Part shown: one piece after another, positions 45,107 through 53,344 of the stretch | Layout: every line of letters starts with the position of its first letter | Position numbering within the stretch: position 1 is the stretch's first letter | DNA from: Bin87 sp965217175 | GTDB taxonomy: Bacteria > Chloroflexota > Dehalococcoidia > Lucifugimonadales > UBA3495 | Assembly (NCBI GenBank): GCA_965217175.1 | Contig: OZ244251.1 | Span: 124,001-188,000, forward strand | Direction of reading: 5' to 3' | DNA: 64,000 nt | Notes under the pieces: generated by a model | Seen by the model: only the letters and a program-made list of their open reading frames with translations | Told to the model about the DNA's origin: nothing | The model's database searches: none | Program-made: the position numbers and the translations under genes

Positions 45107-45892
45107 TCAGGCCTTGCCCCACACCACCGGATTGCTCAGCGTTCCGATGCCGTTGACGGTGATGTCGCAAACGTCGCCGTCCTTCATATTTTCGGTGGCG
45201 CCGTCGGTGCCCATCCACAGGATGTCGCCGGGCACCAGCGTCAGGTAATGGCTCATCTTGCTGATGTATTCCCGCACGCCGAATATCGCCGTGTTCAGGT
45301 CGTAGTCGCCGACCACCCGCTCATTGACCTGGATGGTAACGTGCAGTTCGTCCGGGTCCAGATCGGTGGCGATCCACGGCCCCATCGGTTTGAAGGTGTC
45401 GGTGTTCTTGGCCCGCCACATCGTGCGGTCGTTGCGCTGCCAGGTGCGTTCGCTCACGTCGTTGCCGATGGTGTAGCCCAGCACATAGTCCAGCGATTCT
45501 GCTTCCGAAACGTTGCGACATTCCTTGCCGATAACCACCACGACTTCGCCCTCGTATTGCAGCATTTCGGTGGCGTCGGCGGGAACCATGATGGGGTCGC
45601 CCTGACCGGTCAGGGCGTTCACGGCCCGGTACCCAACGTCGGCCTGCTTGGGCAAATTGGGCTCTTCACCGCGCATTTGGGCTGCCCAGGTAACGTGTTC
45701 TGGAAAGTTGATGCCGGCCGCATAGAAAGTCGGCGGTATCACCGGTGGCAGCAGCTTCACCGAACTGAGGGCGTAGGTGCTGCCGGATTGTTTTAACCCG
45801 TCAAACAGACCGCCCTGTACCTCCAGAACGTTGTCGCCCTCAACAATACCGTGAGCTATTCGGTCGCCGGTGCGAAACCTGCAAATCAGCAT
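45107..45892 (-). CDS. Fumarylacetoacetate hydrolase (FAH) family protein
   Basis: A 261-residue protein; ATG 45892 is chosen because AGGAGGCGAG lies just upstream. FAH-fold features are FYAAGINFPEHVTWA, the metal-binding glutamates in MLQYEGEVVVVIGK, the segment LGYTIGNDVSERTWQ, and the family end LVPGDILWMGTDGA. Members include 2-hydroxyhepta-diene-dioate isomerase, acylpyruvase and oxaloacetate decarboxylase. All act on diketo or 2-oxo acids in the cytoplasm with Mg2+ or Mn2+. It would fit the last steps of aromatic or lactone catabolism. Exact activity is not decidable. Confidence 0.9.
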   Translation of the reverse strand: MLICRFRTGDRIAHGIVEGDNVLEVQGGLFDGLKQSGSTYALSSVKLLPPVIPPTFYAAGINFPEHVTWAAQMRGEEPNLPKQADVGYRAVNALTGQGDPIMVPADATEMLQYEGEVVVVIGKECRNVSEAESLDYVLGYTIGNDVSERTWQRNDRTMWRAKNTDTFKPMGPWIATDLDPDELHVTIQVNERVVGDYDLNTAIFGVREYISKMSHYLTLVPGDILWMGTDGATENMKDGDVCDITVNGIGTLSNPVVWGKA

Positions 45893-46003
45893 GGCCCTCG
45901 CCTCCTGTAAATTGGTGAGTGATTCCGTAATTCGACCCCAATTCTGGCACCAACGCCGGGCACGGTCAAGCCAAACACGGGCACGGGCGTACCCACTTTG
46001 GTC

Positions 46004-46205
46004 TGTCATTGCGACCCCGTGCTCGATGCGGGGATTGGCAATCTCGCGGCCGTAGCAATGATGGTTCGCTAAGGTGTGCCTAATCTCATTGAGATTGCCA
46101 CGTTCCTCGACAAGCTCGGGATGAGCGGGGATGGGAACGGGATTGTCACGTCGCTGCGCTCCTCGTAATGATAGCAAGCCGGTTTGGTTTGACAAAGTGG
46201 GTACG
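46004..46205 (-). repeat. Rearranged, inverted copy of the 122-bp repeat
   Basis: Read on the minus strand, the segment reproduces the 122-bp element (CTCCTCGTAATGATA end, GCGGCCGTAGCAATG interior, TGTCATTGCGAC end), with roughly 40 extra bases inserted around 46105-46145 and a further ACAAAGTGGGTACGC at 46190-46205. It fills most of the 424-base gap between the FAH-family gene and the gene at 46317. Confidence 0.75.
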
Positions 46206-46316
46206 CGTTAAGAGTAGGGGATGCCGGACGGCGTGTGATAACATGATTCCCGCCGGATAAGCAACACACGTTGCTCCGATCAAAAGAAACTGTACAACGG
46301 CAAGTGCGAGAGTAGT

Positions 46317-47063
46317 ATGCAGCAGCCCGAAACCCAGCTCGTGTATTGGGCACCGAGTCGCGTCAGGTTCAACCTCACGCTCATCCTGGCCGGAGCGGTT
46401 ATTCTGTTCGGCTTGTATCAATTGGTTATGGATTTAAGAGCCGGAGACCCGCCTCCGGTTGAAACCCCCGCTCCCGCGCAAACCCCGGGCGGCGAAGCGG
46501 AGCAGCCTGAGCAACCTCGCCGCAGCGGCGGCGGCTCTTACCTGTTGATCATAGTGGGTCTTGGGGTCGGCGGATATTCGTGGCTCACTGGACCTCGCCA
46601 GTACCGGATTTACTCCGATGCGCTGGTGATCATGTTTGGCACTCCACGCAGCCGTCAGTTGCATTTCAGCCAGATTCGGGATGTCGTCAACGATCGTGGT
46701 TTCATGGGCGACCCGCTGCGGGTGTACACCATCAACCGCCGTCGTATCGCAATTCAGGTGCGCGACCCGGAAACTTTCCAGCAATACCTGCAGTCGGCCC
46801 TGGACGAGTTTCGTCGCGCGCATCCTGAATTCGCGCCGCCGCTGGAGGAAGATGATGCGGCCGGCTCCGGTCAGGCGAGCGCTTCCGCCGATGTGGTGGA
46901 CTCAACTGCCGCCGAACCCGCCGATCCGCCGTTCACTGCCGATGAGACCCAGAACCCTGGATCCTCCGATGGCGACAGTCCAAGTCGTGGGTCCCGTCGC
47001 CGCAGCCTGCGCGACGAGGGTTACGACAGCAACCGCGATGACTCCAAGCCCAGGTTCAGCTAG
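46317..47063 (+). CDS. Unknown membrane protein with PH-like segment
   Basis: Family not recognised. The 248-residue protein has a first transmembrane helix (FNLTLILAGAVILFGLYQLVM), a Pro-rich loop, and a second helix (YLLIIVGLGVGGYSWL). These are followed by a cytosolic segment QYRIYSDALVIMFGTPRSRQLHFSQIRDV that looks like the bacterial PH-type domain found behind paired helices. The C-terminal 80 residues are low-complexity, acidic then Ser/Arg-rich, and probably disordered. It converges with queA, with 18 bases between stops. Confidence 0.75.
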   Translation: MQQPETQLVYWAPSRVRFNLTLILAGAVILFGLYQLVMDLRAGDPPPVETPAPAQTPGGEAEQPEQPRRSGGGSYLLIIVGLGVGGYSWLTGPRQYRIYSDALVIMFGTPRSRQLHFSQIRDVVNDRGFMGDPLRVYTINRRRIAIQVRDPETFQQYLQSALDEFRRAHPEFAPPLEEDDAAGSGQASASADVVDSTAAEPADPPFTADETQNPGSSDGDSPSRGSRRRSLRDEGYDSNRDDSKPRFS

Positions 47064-47081
47064 CCGGGGGAAGGCGACGGG

Positions 47082-48134
47082 TCACAAGATCAGCATCGCG
47101 TCGCCGAACGAGTAGAACCGGTATTCCTGCTTAACCGCGGTTTCATACGCCGACAATATGGTTTCCCTCCCGGCGAAGGCTGAAACCAGCATCAGCAGCG
47201 TGGAGCGGGGCAGGTGGAAGTTGGTCAGCATTGCGTCCACCAGGCGAAACCGGTGTCCCGGCAATATAAACAGGTCGGCGTCGCCGGTGGTCGGCTCGAT
47301 GATTTCCCGCTGGTGGAGGTAAGCGTTCCGCCCCACCTGCTCCAGCGTGCGCACGGTGGTGGTGCCCACGGCGATGATGCGACGTCCGTCGCCACGGGCA
47401 GCATTGATGGCCGCCGCCGTATCAGCCGGCATGTCGTACCATTCGGTGTGGATTTTATGCTCTCCGATGTCTTCTTCGTTCACCGGACGAAATGTATCGA
47501 GCCCGACGTGCAGCGTGACCCACGCGGTGTTTACACCCAGGGCCCGGATGTCATCGAGCAGCCGATCGGTGAAATGCAGGCCGGCGGTCGGCGCTGCCAC
47601 GCTGCCCGGCGCATCGGCGTACACCGTTTGGTAGCGGTTGGGGTCGTCCGGAGTTTCCTTAATATAAGGCGGCAGGGGCAGCTCCCCGAATCGTTCGATC
47701 AGCGCCTCGTCAGAAAGGCGGACGGTGCGCAACCCGTTTTGGTGGGTCGCGATAATCTCGATGCGTACCCCAATCGTGTCAGACCCTACCATCACCTCTG
47801 CGCCGACGCGAAGACGGCGGCCCGGACGCCCCAGGGCCTGCCAGACGTTGGGTTCGGTGCGGCGCACCAGCAAAACCTCCACCCGTGCGCCGGACCGAGT
47901 TTCCACGCCATGCAGCCGAGCGGGAATGACGCGACTACGGTTGAACACCATCAGGTCGCCGGGACGCAGGTAATCAGTCAGCTGGCGGAATTTGCGGTGT
48001 TCGATTCCGGGCTCGCCGCCACGGGACCCGGTGTCCCGGTGCAATACCAATAGACGAGAGGCGTCTCGAGGCTCGGCGGGAGTTTGAGCGATTCGTTCCT
48101 GCGGCAGGTGGTAATCGAAATCACTGGTGCGCAT
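47082..48134 (-). CDS. queA: S-adenosylmethionine:tRNA ribosyltransferase-isomerase
   Basis: A 350-residue QueA. The start MRTSDFDYHLPQERIAQTP is the standard family N-terminus; a second Met one codon upstream exists. Other hallmarks are the segment DLMVFNRSRVIPARL, the substrate loop PTAGLHFTDRLLDDI, HVGLDTFRPV and FHLPRSTLLMLVSAFAG. QueA transfers ribose from SAM to preQ1 in tRNA, the penultimate step of queuosine synthesis. It lies 40 bases downstream of folD on the same strand. Other queuosine genes are not in this window. Confidence 0.96.
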   Translation of the reverse strand: MRTSDFDYHLPQERIAQTPAEPRDASRLLVLHRDTGSRGGEPGIEHRKFRQLTDYLRPGDLMVFNRSRVIPARLHGVETRSGARVEVLLVRRTEPNVWQALGRPGRRLRVGAEVMVGSDTIGVRIEIIATHQNGLRTVRLSDEALIERFGELPLPPYIKETPDDPNRYQTVYADAPGSVAAPTAGLHFTDRLLDDIRALGVNTAWVTLHVGLDTFRPVNEEDIGEHKIHTEWYDMPADTAAAINAARGDGRRIIAVGTTTVRTLEQVGRNAYLHQREIIEPTTGDADLFILPGHRFRLVDAMLTNFHLPRSTLLMLVSAFAGRETILSAYETAVKQEYRFYSFGDAMLIL

Positions 48135-48174
48135 CATGTCGACCTGACGCCCGACCCGCGTGAGCCGTCAGCGA

Positions 48175-49062
48175 TCAGACTGAGACGGTACGGCGGGCGG
48201 CGTCCAGCGTGTTGCTCAGCAGCAGGGCGATGGTCATGGGGCCAATGCCGCCGGGCACCGGTGTGATGGCTTCCGCCTTGGCCGCCACGGCATCGTAGTC
48301 AACGTCGCCCACCAGCCGGTATCCCCGGCGGCGGGAAGCATCGTCCACCCGGTTGATGCCAACATCGATGACAACCGCCCCTTCCCGCACCATGTCCGCC
48401 GTAACCGCCCCCGGGACGCCCATGGCCGCAACCAGAATGTCGGCCTGGCGGGTGATGTCGGGCAGGTCTCGCGTCCGCGTGTGGCACACGGTTACCGTCG
48501 CGTTGCCTCCCGGGTTGCGCTGCATCAGCAGTGCCGCGAGGGGCTTCCCCACAATATTGCTGCGGCCCACAATCACCACGTGCTTGCCAGCCGGATCGTA
48601 TCCCGACCGCAACAGCACCTGCTGCACTCCGGCCGGGGTACAGGGCAGGAACGTCGGTTGACCCTGCAGCATCCGGCCCTGGCTGATGGGGTGCAAACCG
48701 TCCACGTCCTTGGCCGGTGCTATGCTCTCGATGATCGTCGCTTCGTCAATCTGGTCGGGCAATGGCAGCTGTACCAGGATGCCGTGGAATCTGTTGTCCG
48801 CGTTGAGGCCGGCAATCAGGTCCATCAGATCGGCTTGCCCCGTATCGGCGGGCAGGTGAAAGGTCTCCGAGTGCATTCCAGCCTCGGAGCAGGCGCGTCC
48901 CTTGTTGCGAACGTACACTGCCGACGCCGCGTCATCTCCAACCAGCACCGCCGCCAGGCCGGGTTGCGGCCCGCCGGACGCCACCAGACTCGTCACGCCT
49001 TCGGCCACTTCAGCACGCAGGTCGGCAGCAATTTCGTTGCCATTTAATATACGGGCGGCCAT
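48175..49062 (-). CDS. folD: Bifunctional methylenetetrahydrofolate dehydrogenase/cyclohydrolase
   Basis: A 295-residue FolD. Visible features are YVRNKGRACSEAGM with the catalytic Lys, LVQLPLPDQI, KDVDGLHP, PCTPAGVQQVL, and the NADP loop VIVGRSNIVGKPLAALL. It interconverts methylene-, methenyl- and formyl-tetrahydrofolate in the cytoplasm. It starts 14 bases after the Uma2-family gene and precedes queA, giving an operon Uma2-folD-queA. Confidence 0.96.
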   Translation of the reverse strand: MAARILNGNEIAADLRAEVAEGVTSLVASGGPQPGLAAVLVGDDAASAVYVRNKGRACSEAGMHSETFHLPADTGQADLMDLIAGLNADNRFHGILVQLPLPDQIDEATIIESIAPAKDVDGLHPISQGRMLQGQPTFLPCTPAGVQQVLLRSGYDPAGKHVVIVGRSNIVGKPLAALLMQRNPGGNATVTVCHTRTRDLPDITRQADILVAAMGVPGAVTADMVREGAVVIDVGINRVDDASRRRGYRLVGDVDYDAVAAKAEAITPVPGGIGPMTIALLLSNTLDAARRTVSV

Positions 49063-49076
49063 GGACAGACTCGGAA

Positions 49077-49742
49077 CTATTGCAGGTCGAAAACGTATTG
49101 ACGCACTGGAAAAGAGAATCCGACCAGCACATCACCGCCGTCCAACGTTTCCGGGTCTTGCAGCGTTTCCGGTTCAGGTTGACCCTGCCGGTAAACGTAG
49201 GCACAGCGATTCTCCGGGTCGATCAGCCAGCCCAACCGAACGCCGCCGGCCACCCACAAAACCATCTTGCGTTGCAACGGGGCCAGGTCATCGGTGCGGG
49301 AACGGATTTCCACCACGAAATCGGGCGCGCCTTCAATTATGGTTAGCCGCTGTTGTTCGGGTAGGGCATCGTAGCGTTCCTGGGTAATCCAGGCGGCGTC
49401 GGGTCCCCGGATCTCGCCGGACGGTAGACGGAAACGACTGGATTGTGACGACGATATACCGCCGTGTTCGATTTCCCATCCCATCACAAAATGATTTAGG
49501 TAACCTTCACATCGGTTACCGCGGAATCCAGTCATGGGCAGGATGATTAATTCTCCGTCGGAGTTGATTTCCATTTCGTATTGGTCGTTCTGCTCACAAA
49601 AAGCGGCGAACCGGGCGGGAAAATCAACTGCCCGGTGGTTTATATCCAATGCCTCGAGGCGTAAACGCACTGCTCCGGTGCGTTCCTCGTCAGTCCCGGC
49701 GACGACGACGGACTCGGTGGCAGGTTTCGGCTTGGTTGTCAT
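49077..49742 (-). CDS. Uma2 family (DUF820) restriction-endonuclease-fold protein
   Basis: A 221-residue member of the Uma2 group. The core is YEMEINSDGELIILPMTG, RLPSGEIRGPDAAWITQERYDAL, and the PD-(D/E)XK-like PDFVVEIRSRTDDLAPLQRKM, where Glu and Arg replace the usual E-x-K spacing only slightly. Then comes GVRLGWLIDPENRCAYVYR. Uma2 proteins are abundant in cyanobacteria and Chloroflexota, and their biological role is uncertain. It is the first gene of the run with folD and queA. The N-terminus of about 40 residues is specific to this copy. Confidence 0.88.
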   Translation of the reverse strand: MTTKPKPATESVVVAGTDEERTGAVRLRLEALDINHRAVDFPARFAAFCEQNDQYEMEINSDGELIILPMTGFRGNRCEGYLNHFVMGWEIEHGGISSSQSSRFRLPSGEIRGPDAAWITQERYDALPEQQRLTIIEGAPDFVVEIRSRTDDLAPLQRKMVLWVAGGVRLGWLIDPENRCAYVYRQGQPEPETLQDPETLDGGDVLVGFSFPVRQYVFDLQ

Positions 49743-49885
49743 GGGCTGATTTGCTCACTCGCGTGTATTAACATCATTATCATATCATTCCGTTCCGTTC
49801 CGTTCGTTTGCCGCCCATTAAAGTGGCCCACAACCTGCCGTCTTTCTGTTTGCCAACCGCCGGTTTTGCCCCTACAATGCCGACC

Positions 49886-50824
49886 ATGCGGATTGTTTCG
49901 TTACTGCCCAGCGCTACCGAGATCGTTTTCGCCCTGGGACTAGGCGATTCGTTGGTAGGCGTTTCCCACATGTGCGACTACCCGGTCAACGCCCGGACGC
50001 TCCCCATCGTTAGCCGCAGCATCCGCAGCAAGGGTCACCTGTCCAGCCAGGAAATCGACGCCATCATCCAGCAGGCCCGGGCGAGTGGCAACCCGCTGTA
50101 TATCATCGATGGCGACCTGCTTCGCCGGTTGAAGCCCGACCTGATTCTCACGCAGGAGTTGTGTGAGGTTTGTGCAGTCGGCGCCGGTTCGGTATTCGAA
50201 ACGGCCGCCCACGTGCTGGACTACGACCCGCAGATCCTCAGCATCAGGCCGGCCGGCCTGAATGATATTTTCGACAACATCCGGCGTATCGGCGAGGCCG
50301 CCAGCGTCCCGACCCGAGCCGCCGAGCTTCTTGCCAACCTGCAACGCCGCGTTGATCATGTGGCCAGTCGTGCCGCCGACGATTGCTGCCCCAGCGTGTT
50401 CTGCATCGACTGGCTCGAGCCGCTGCGAAATACCGGCCAGTGGACCCCCGAAATGGTGGAATTAGCCGGTGGGGAAGAAGGGTTGGCCGAAAAGTGGGGC
50501 AAGTCCCGAGAAGTCAGCTGGTCTGAGGTTCACGAATATCAACCCGACTACGTCATGGTTATGCCCTGCGCGTTCAACATGGACCGCACCATCGCCGAGA
50601 CGGCTCGCCTGATTGACCGACCGGAATGGGCTGCGCTGACCGCGGTGCAGGAAGACCGGGTGTATCTGTTCGACGGACAGATTCCCAGCCGCCACGGGCC
50701 CAGGGTCATAGATGTTATGGAAGGATTGGCGGAAGCGATGCGACCGGAGCGTTTTTCCGGTCTGACTGTCCCCGGTATCTTCCGGCAGGCCGCGCCCCAC
50801 CGCGCCAGCCTGTCAGTACGGTAG
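49886..50824 (+). CDS. Cobalamin-binding-type (BtuF-like) periplasmic binding fold protein
   Basis: ATG 49886 gives 312 residues. The opening RIVSLLPSATEIVFALGLGDSLVGVSHMCDYP is the BtuF/helical-backbone binding-protein pattern, followed by DLILTQELCEVCAV and, at the end, RVYLFDGQIPSRHGPRVIDVMEGLAE. BtuF proteins carry corrinoids to BtuCD, but this one has no signal peptide and no BtuCD neighbours. A cytoplasmic corrinoid- or iron-chelate-binding role is therefore possible. The small protein and Rieske genes follow on the same strand. Confidence 0.85.
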   Translation: MRIVSLLPSATEIVFALGLGDSLVGVSHMCDYPVNARTLPIVSRSIRSKGHLSSQEIDAIIQQARASGNPLYIIDGDLLRRLKPDLILTQELCEVCAVGAGSVFETAAHVLDYDPQILSIRPAGLNDIFDNIRRIGEAASVPTRAAELLANLQRRVDHVASRAADDCCPSVFCIDWLEPLRNTGQWTPEMVELAGGEEGLAEKWGKSREVSWSEVHEYQPDYVMVMPCAFNMDRTIAETARLIDRPEWAALTAVQEDRVYLFDGQIPSRHGPRVIDVMEGLAEAMRPERFSGLTVPGIFRQAAPHRASLSVR

Positions 50825-50849
50825 TGCAACGCTCGGGAGGCAATCTGTT

Positions 50850-51155
50850 ATGGGTCTGTACATGGTTTCGCTGGAACACGCCCCGGAACGCTGCCCCGGC
50901 GTGGATATGGGCGTGCGCGACCGGGTGGTGCGGATGTCTGCCGAGATGAACCAGACCCTCTCGGGTCGCGGCTGTGAATTCAAGGGTGGCTGGGTTGGCA
51001 AATCCTCTCATCAAACCTGGATGATTCTGCAGGGTCCGGACGCCCACGCTATAGACGATGCGGTGGTGGACATGGGCCTGGCGACCTGGAACCGCACCGC
51101 CATATTTCCGATTATTACATTTGATGAAGCGTTTGGAGGATTGCCCACCGATTGA
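50850..51155 (+). CDS. Small unknown protein, 101 residues
   Basis: Not recognised. It starts at ATG 50850, with GGGAGG upstream, 26 bases after the binding-protein gene. The sequence LYMVSLEHAPERCPGV and HQTWMILQGPDAHAIDDAVVDMGLATWN has the strand-helix-strand pattern and length of stress-responsive dimeric alpha/beta-barrel proteins. No catalytic residues can be pointed to. It is cytoplasmic. Confidence 0.7.
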   Translation: MGLYMVSLEHAPERCPGVDMGVRDRVVRMSAEMNQTLSGRGCEFKGGWVGKSSHQTWMILQGPDAHAIDDAVVDMGLATWNRTAIFPIITFDEAFGGLPTD

Positions 51156-51211
51156 GCGCAGGGTCATTTCCATCCACGATCAATTGTTGACAAGATAAAG
51201 GGAGGGGCGCA

Positions 51212-51646
51212 ATGAGCGAAGACATTTATCACCCGCGGCGGCGAACGGTAACCGATCCCAACGGCGTCGGCAAGAACAAAAAAGCGCCGGCTCGCAAGGT
51301 TGACTTGGGCGCGGTAGCCGACTTCCCCGAGCTGCCGGCACGGGTTCGTCTCGACAACGGGGAGGAACACTGGCTGGCCAAGGCACGGGATGGGCAGTAC
51401 CGGTTGATGTCGATGATCTGTCCCCATGCTTACGGGCGGGTGGTGAAATGGGACAAGAGCTTTTTGTGTCCCGACCACGGCTGGCGCTTCGAAGAATCCC
51501 AGGGCATATGCATAAATGGGCCGCGAGCGCAACTGTTTTATCACGTGGTTGCGGTGGACAACGGACGACTGGTAGCCCAAATCCCCGCCGATACCGACCA
51601 ATCAGTTACCCACGCGCCGCCGCCGGAATGGGCGATCCCCAAGTAG
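51212..51646 (+). CDS. Small stand-alone Rieske 2Fe-2S protein
   Basis: A 144-residue protein with one Rieske domain. The cluster ligands are visible as CPH (Cys70, His72) and CPDH (Cys86, His89), in the contexts ICPHAYGRVVKW and LCPDHGWRF. The second loop is the dioxygenase-ferredoxin type rather than the disulfide-stabilised cytochrome bc type. It probably passes electrons in an oxygenase or dehydrogenase system, though no oxygenase alpha subunit is adjacent. AAAGGGAGGG lies ahead of ATG 51212. Confidence 0.88.
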   Translation: MSEDIYHPRRRTVTDPNGVGKNKKAPARKVDLGAVADFPELPARVRLDNGEEHWLAKARDGQYRLMSMICPHAYGRVVKWDKSFLCPDHGWRFEESQGICINGPRAQLFYHVVAVDNGRLVAQIPADTDQSVTHAPPPEWAIPK

Positions 51647-51721
51647 CAAATTGCCCCTTGTTAGCATTCGGTTACTAGTTTATAATGGTTATCAAATTTG
51701 ATCCGTATAAGTGATTTCTTG

Positions 51722-51750
51722 TTGACACGGAGTTGCAAGTAAATTAAAAT
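51722..51750 (+). promoter_or_regulatory. Near-consensus sigma70 promoter for the DUF1800 operon
   Basis: TTGACA (51722-51727), exactly 17 bases, then TAAAAT (51745-51750). Eleven of twelve bases match consensus. A 14-base palindrome CCGGCAATTGCCGG (51777-51790) sits just downstream in the leader, where an operator or an RNA hairpin could act. Leader length to ATG 51833 is about 75 bases. Confidence 0.8.
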
Positions 51751-51832
51751 GGCGGGCAAAAGTTCGAATCTCCGGGCCGGCAATTGCCGGGCTCGGCACT
51801 AACGGCAACAAATTGCAGGAAGGAGGCACAGG

Positions 51833-53233
51833 ATGTCACACAAAGATGACCTGGCACTGATGGCACACTTGATGCGGCGCGCTGGTTTTGGCGCCAACCG
51901 TGCAGAGTTGGAGCGATTGGTTGAGCAAGGTTACGAAGCCACCGTTAATGAATTGCTGGACCCGACGGAAGACCGCGAAGGCGGCAAGATGGCGCTGTTG
52001 CTGCGGTATCACCCCAGCTTCTTGCTCCCGGGCGGCGTTCCCTTCTCCGGCCAGGCTAACTGGATGTACAACATGATATCCAGCGACCGGCCCATGGAAG
52101 AGAAGATGTCCCTGTTCTGGCACCATGTTTTTGCCACCGGCAACTCCAAGGTCGACAACTGCGACCAGTTGCTGGAGCAAATTGACATGCTGCGTGAATT
52201 TGGCATGGGCAACTACCGCGACATGCTCGTCGAGCTGTCCAAGAACCCGGCCATGATTTTCTGGCTGGACAACAACGAAAACCATCGGGACGCCGTGAAC
52301 GAGAACTGGGGCCGTGAGTTGCTCGAGCTCTTCTCCCTGGGCGTTTCCAACTACACCGAAGTGGACGTGCGCGAGTGCTCTCGGGCCTTTACCGGTTGGA
52401 CCATCCAGGCCAAGCTGCCCCGGGCTCCCTATGGGCGCTATCCCTGGAAGTTCGCGTACCGTGATGAAGACCACGACTACGGCGAAAAGACGTTCCTGGG
52501 AGAAACCGGCGAATTTAACGGTGAGGACATCATCGAAATCATCCTGAAGCAGCCGGCCACCTCCCGCTTCATCTGCCGCCACCTCTACAACTTCTTCGTC
52601 GCCGACGAGCCCCAGGTTCCCGCCTGGACCATCGAGCCGGCCCGCGACGAAGACGCTCTCGACGAGATGTGTCAGATATTCGAGGACTCCGATTTCGATA
52701 TTAAGGCCGTTTTGCGCCACATGTTCCTGTCCCAGTGGTTCAAGGACGCCCGGTTCCAGAAGATCAAGAGCCCTGCCGAAGTCGTCGCCGGCACCCTGCG
52801 GATGGTCGGACTGTTCCAGAATCCGGATCCCGGCATCCTCAACATCGGCAAAGAGCCCACCTACATGGGTCAGTCCATCCTCGACCCGCCGTCCGTGGAA
52901 GGCTGGCACACCGGTCTGGAGTGGATCAACTCCGGCGCCCTGCTGGCTCGCATCAACTTCGTGGCCGACCGCGTGTCTGACCCCGAGCTGCCCGGTATGC
53001 GTGACATCATTGACCGGATGCGCAACGAAGGCGTGGAAACGCCCGACCATCTGCTCAATGCCTGCACCGACTACATGGGCTTCGTCGAACTCAGCGAAGA
53101 GACCCGAGGCCAGCTGGCCGAATACGTCCGCTCCGGCGGCAACGTGGACTGGGCCAACTATACCGCCGCGGCCACCCGTGTCGGCGAGACCATGGCTCTC
53201 ATCAGCGCCACCACCGAGTACCAGTTCGGCTAA
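51833..53233 (+). CDS. DUF1800 domain protein
   Basis: A 466-residue DUF1800 protein with a very strong GGAAGGAGG site. The family start is present (LALMAHLMRRAGFGANRAELERLVEQGYEATVNELLDP), then MEEKMSLFWHHVFATG, ENWGRELLELFSLGVSNYTEVDVRECSRAFTGW, and the segment PPSVEGWHTGLEWIN. It has no signal peptide, although its DUF1501 partner usually carries a Tat signal in other bacteria. The function of the family is unknown. It is the first gene of a three-gene operon with a near-consensus promoter, so high expression is expected. Confidence 0.93.
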   Translation: MSHKDDLALMAHLMRRAGFGANRAELERLVEQGYEATVNELLDPTEDREGGKMALLLRYHPSFLLPGGVPFSGQANWMYNMISSDRPMEEKMSLFWHHVFATGNSKVDNCDQLLEQIDMLREFGMGNYRDMLVELSKNPAMIFWLDNNENHRDAVNENWGRELLELFSLGVSNYTEVDVRECSRAFTGWTIQAKLPRAPYGRYPWKFAYRDEDHDYGEKTFLGETGEFNGEDIIEIILKQPATSRFICRHLYNFFVADEPQVPAWTIEPARDEDALDEMCQIFEDSDFDIKAVLRHMFLSQWFKDARFQKIKSPAEVVAGTLRMVGLFQNPDPGILNIGKEPTYMGQSILDPPSVEGWHTGLEWINSGALLARINFVADRVSDPELPGMRDIIDRMRNEGVETPDHLLNACTDYMGFVELSEETRGQLAEYVRSGGNVDWANYTAAATRVGETMALISATTEYQFG

Positions 53234-53247
53234 TCCCATCGCACATC

Positions 53248-53298
53248 GAACGGAGTGCCTCGCATAATCCGGTTCAACCGGCCTGAGCCACTCCGTTC
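53248..53298 (+). promoter_or_regulatory. Large intercistronic hairpin between DUF1800 and DUF1501 genes
   Basis: GAACGGAGTG (53248-53257) pairs with CACTCCGTTC (53289-53298), and inside the loop CCGGTTCAACCGG forms a second stem. There is no T run. It is probably an mRNA processing or stability element, or a partial terminator setting gene ratios. Confidence 0.65.
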
Positions 53299-53344
53299 AC
53301 CAAATCCCACTATTTGAAGGCACCACATTTAAGGAGCATACGCA

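Noticed and set aside
51755..51780. GTTCGAATC, resembling a tRNA T-loop
   Set aside because: The flanking bases do not form a five-pair stem, and no acceptor, D or anticodon arms can be placed around it. It lies in the leader of the DUF1800 operon.
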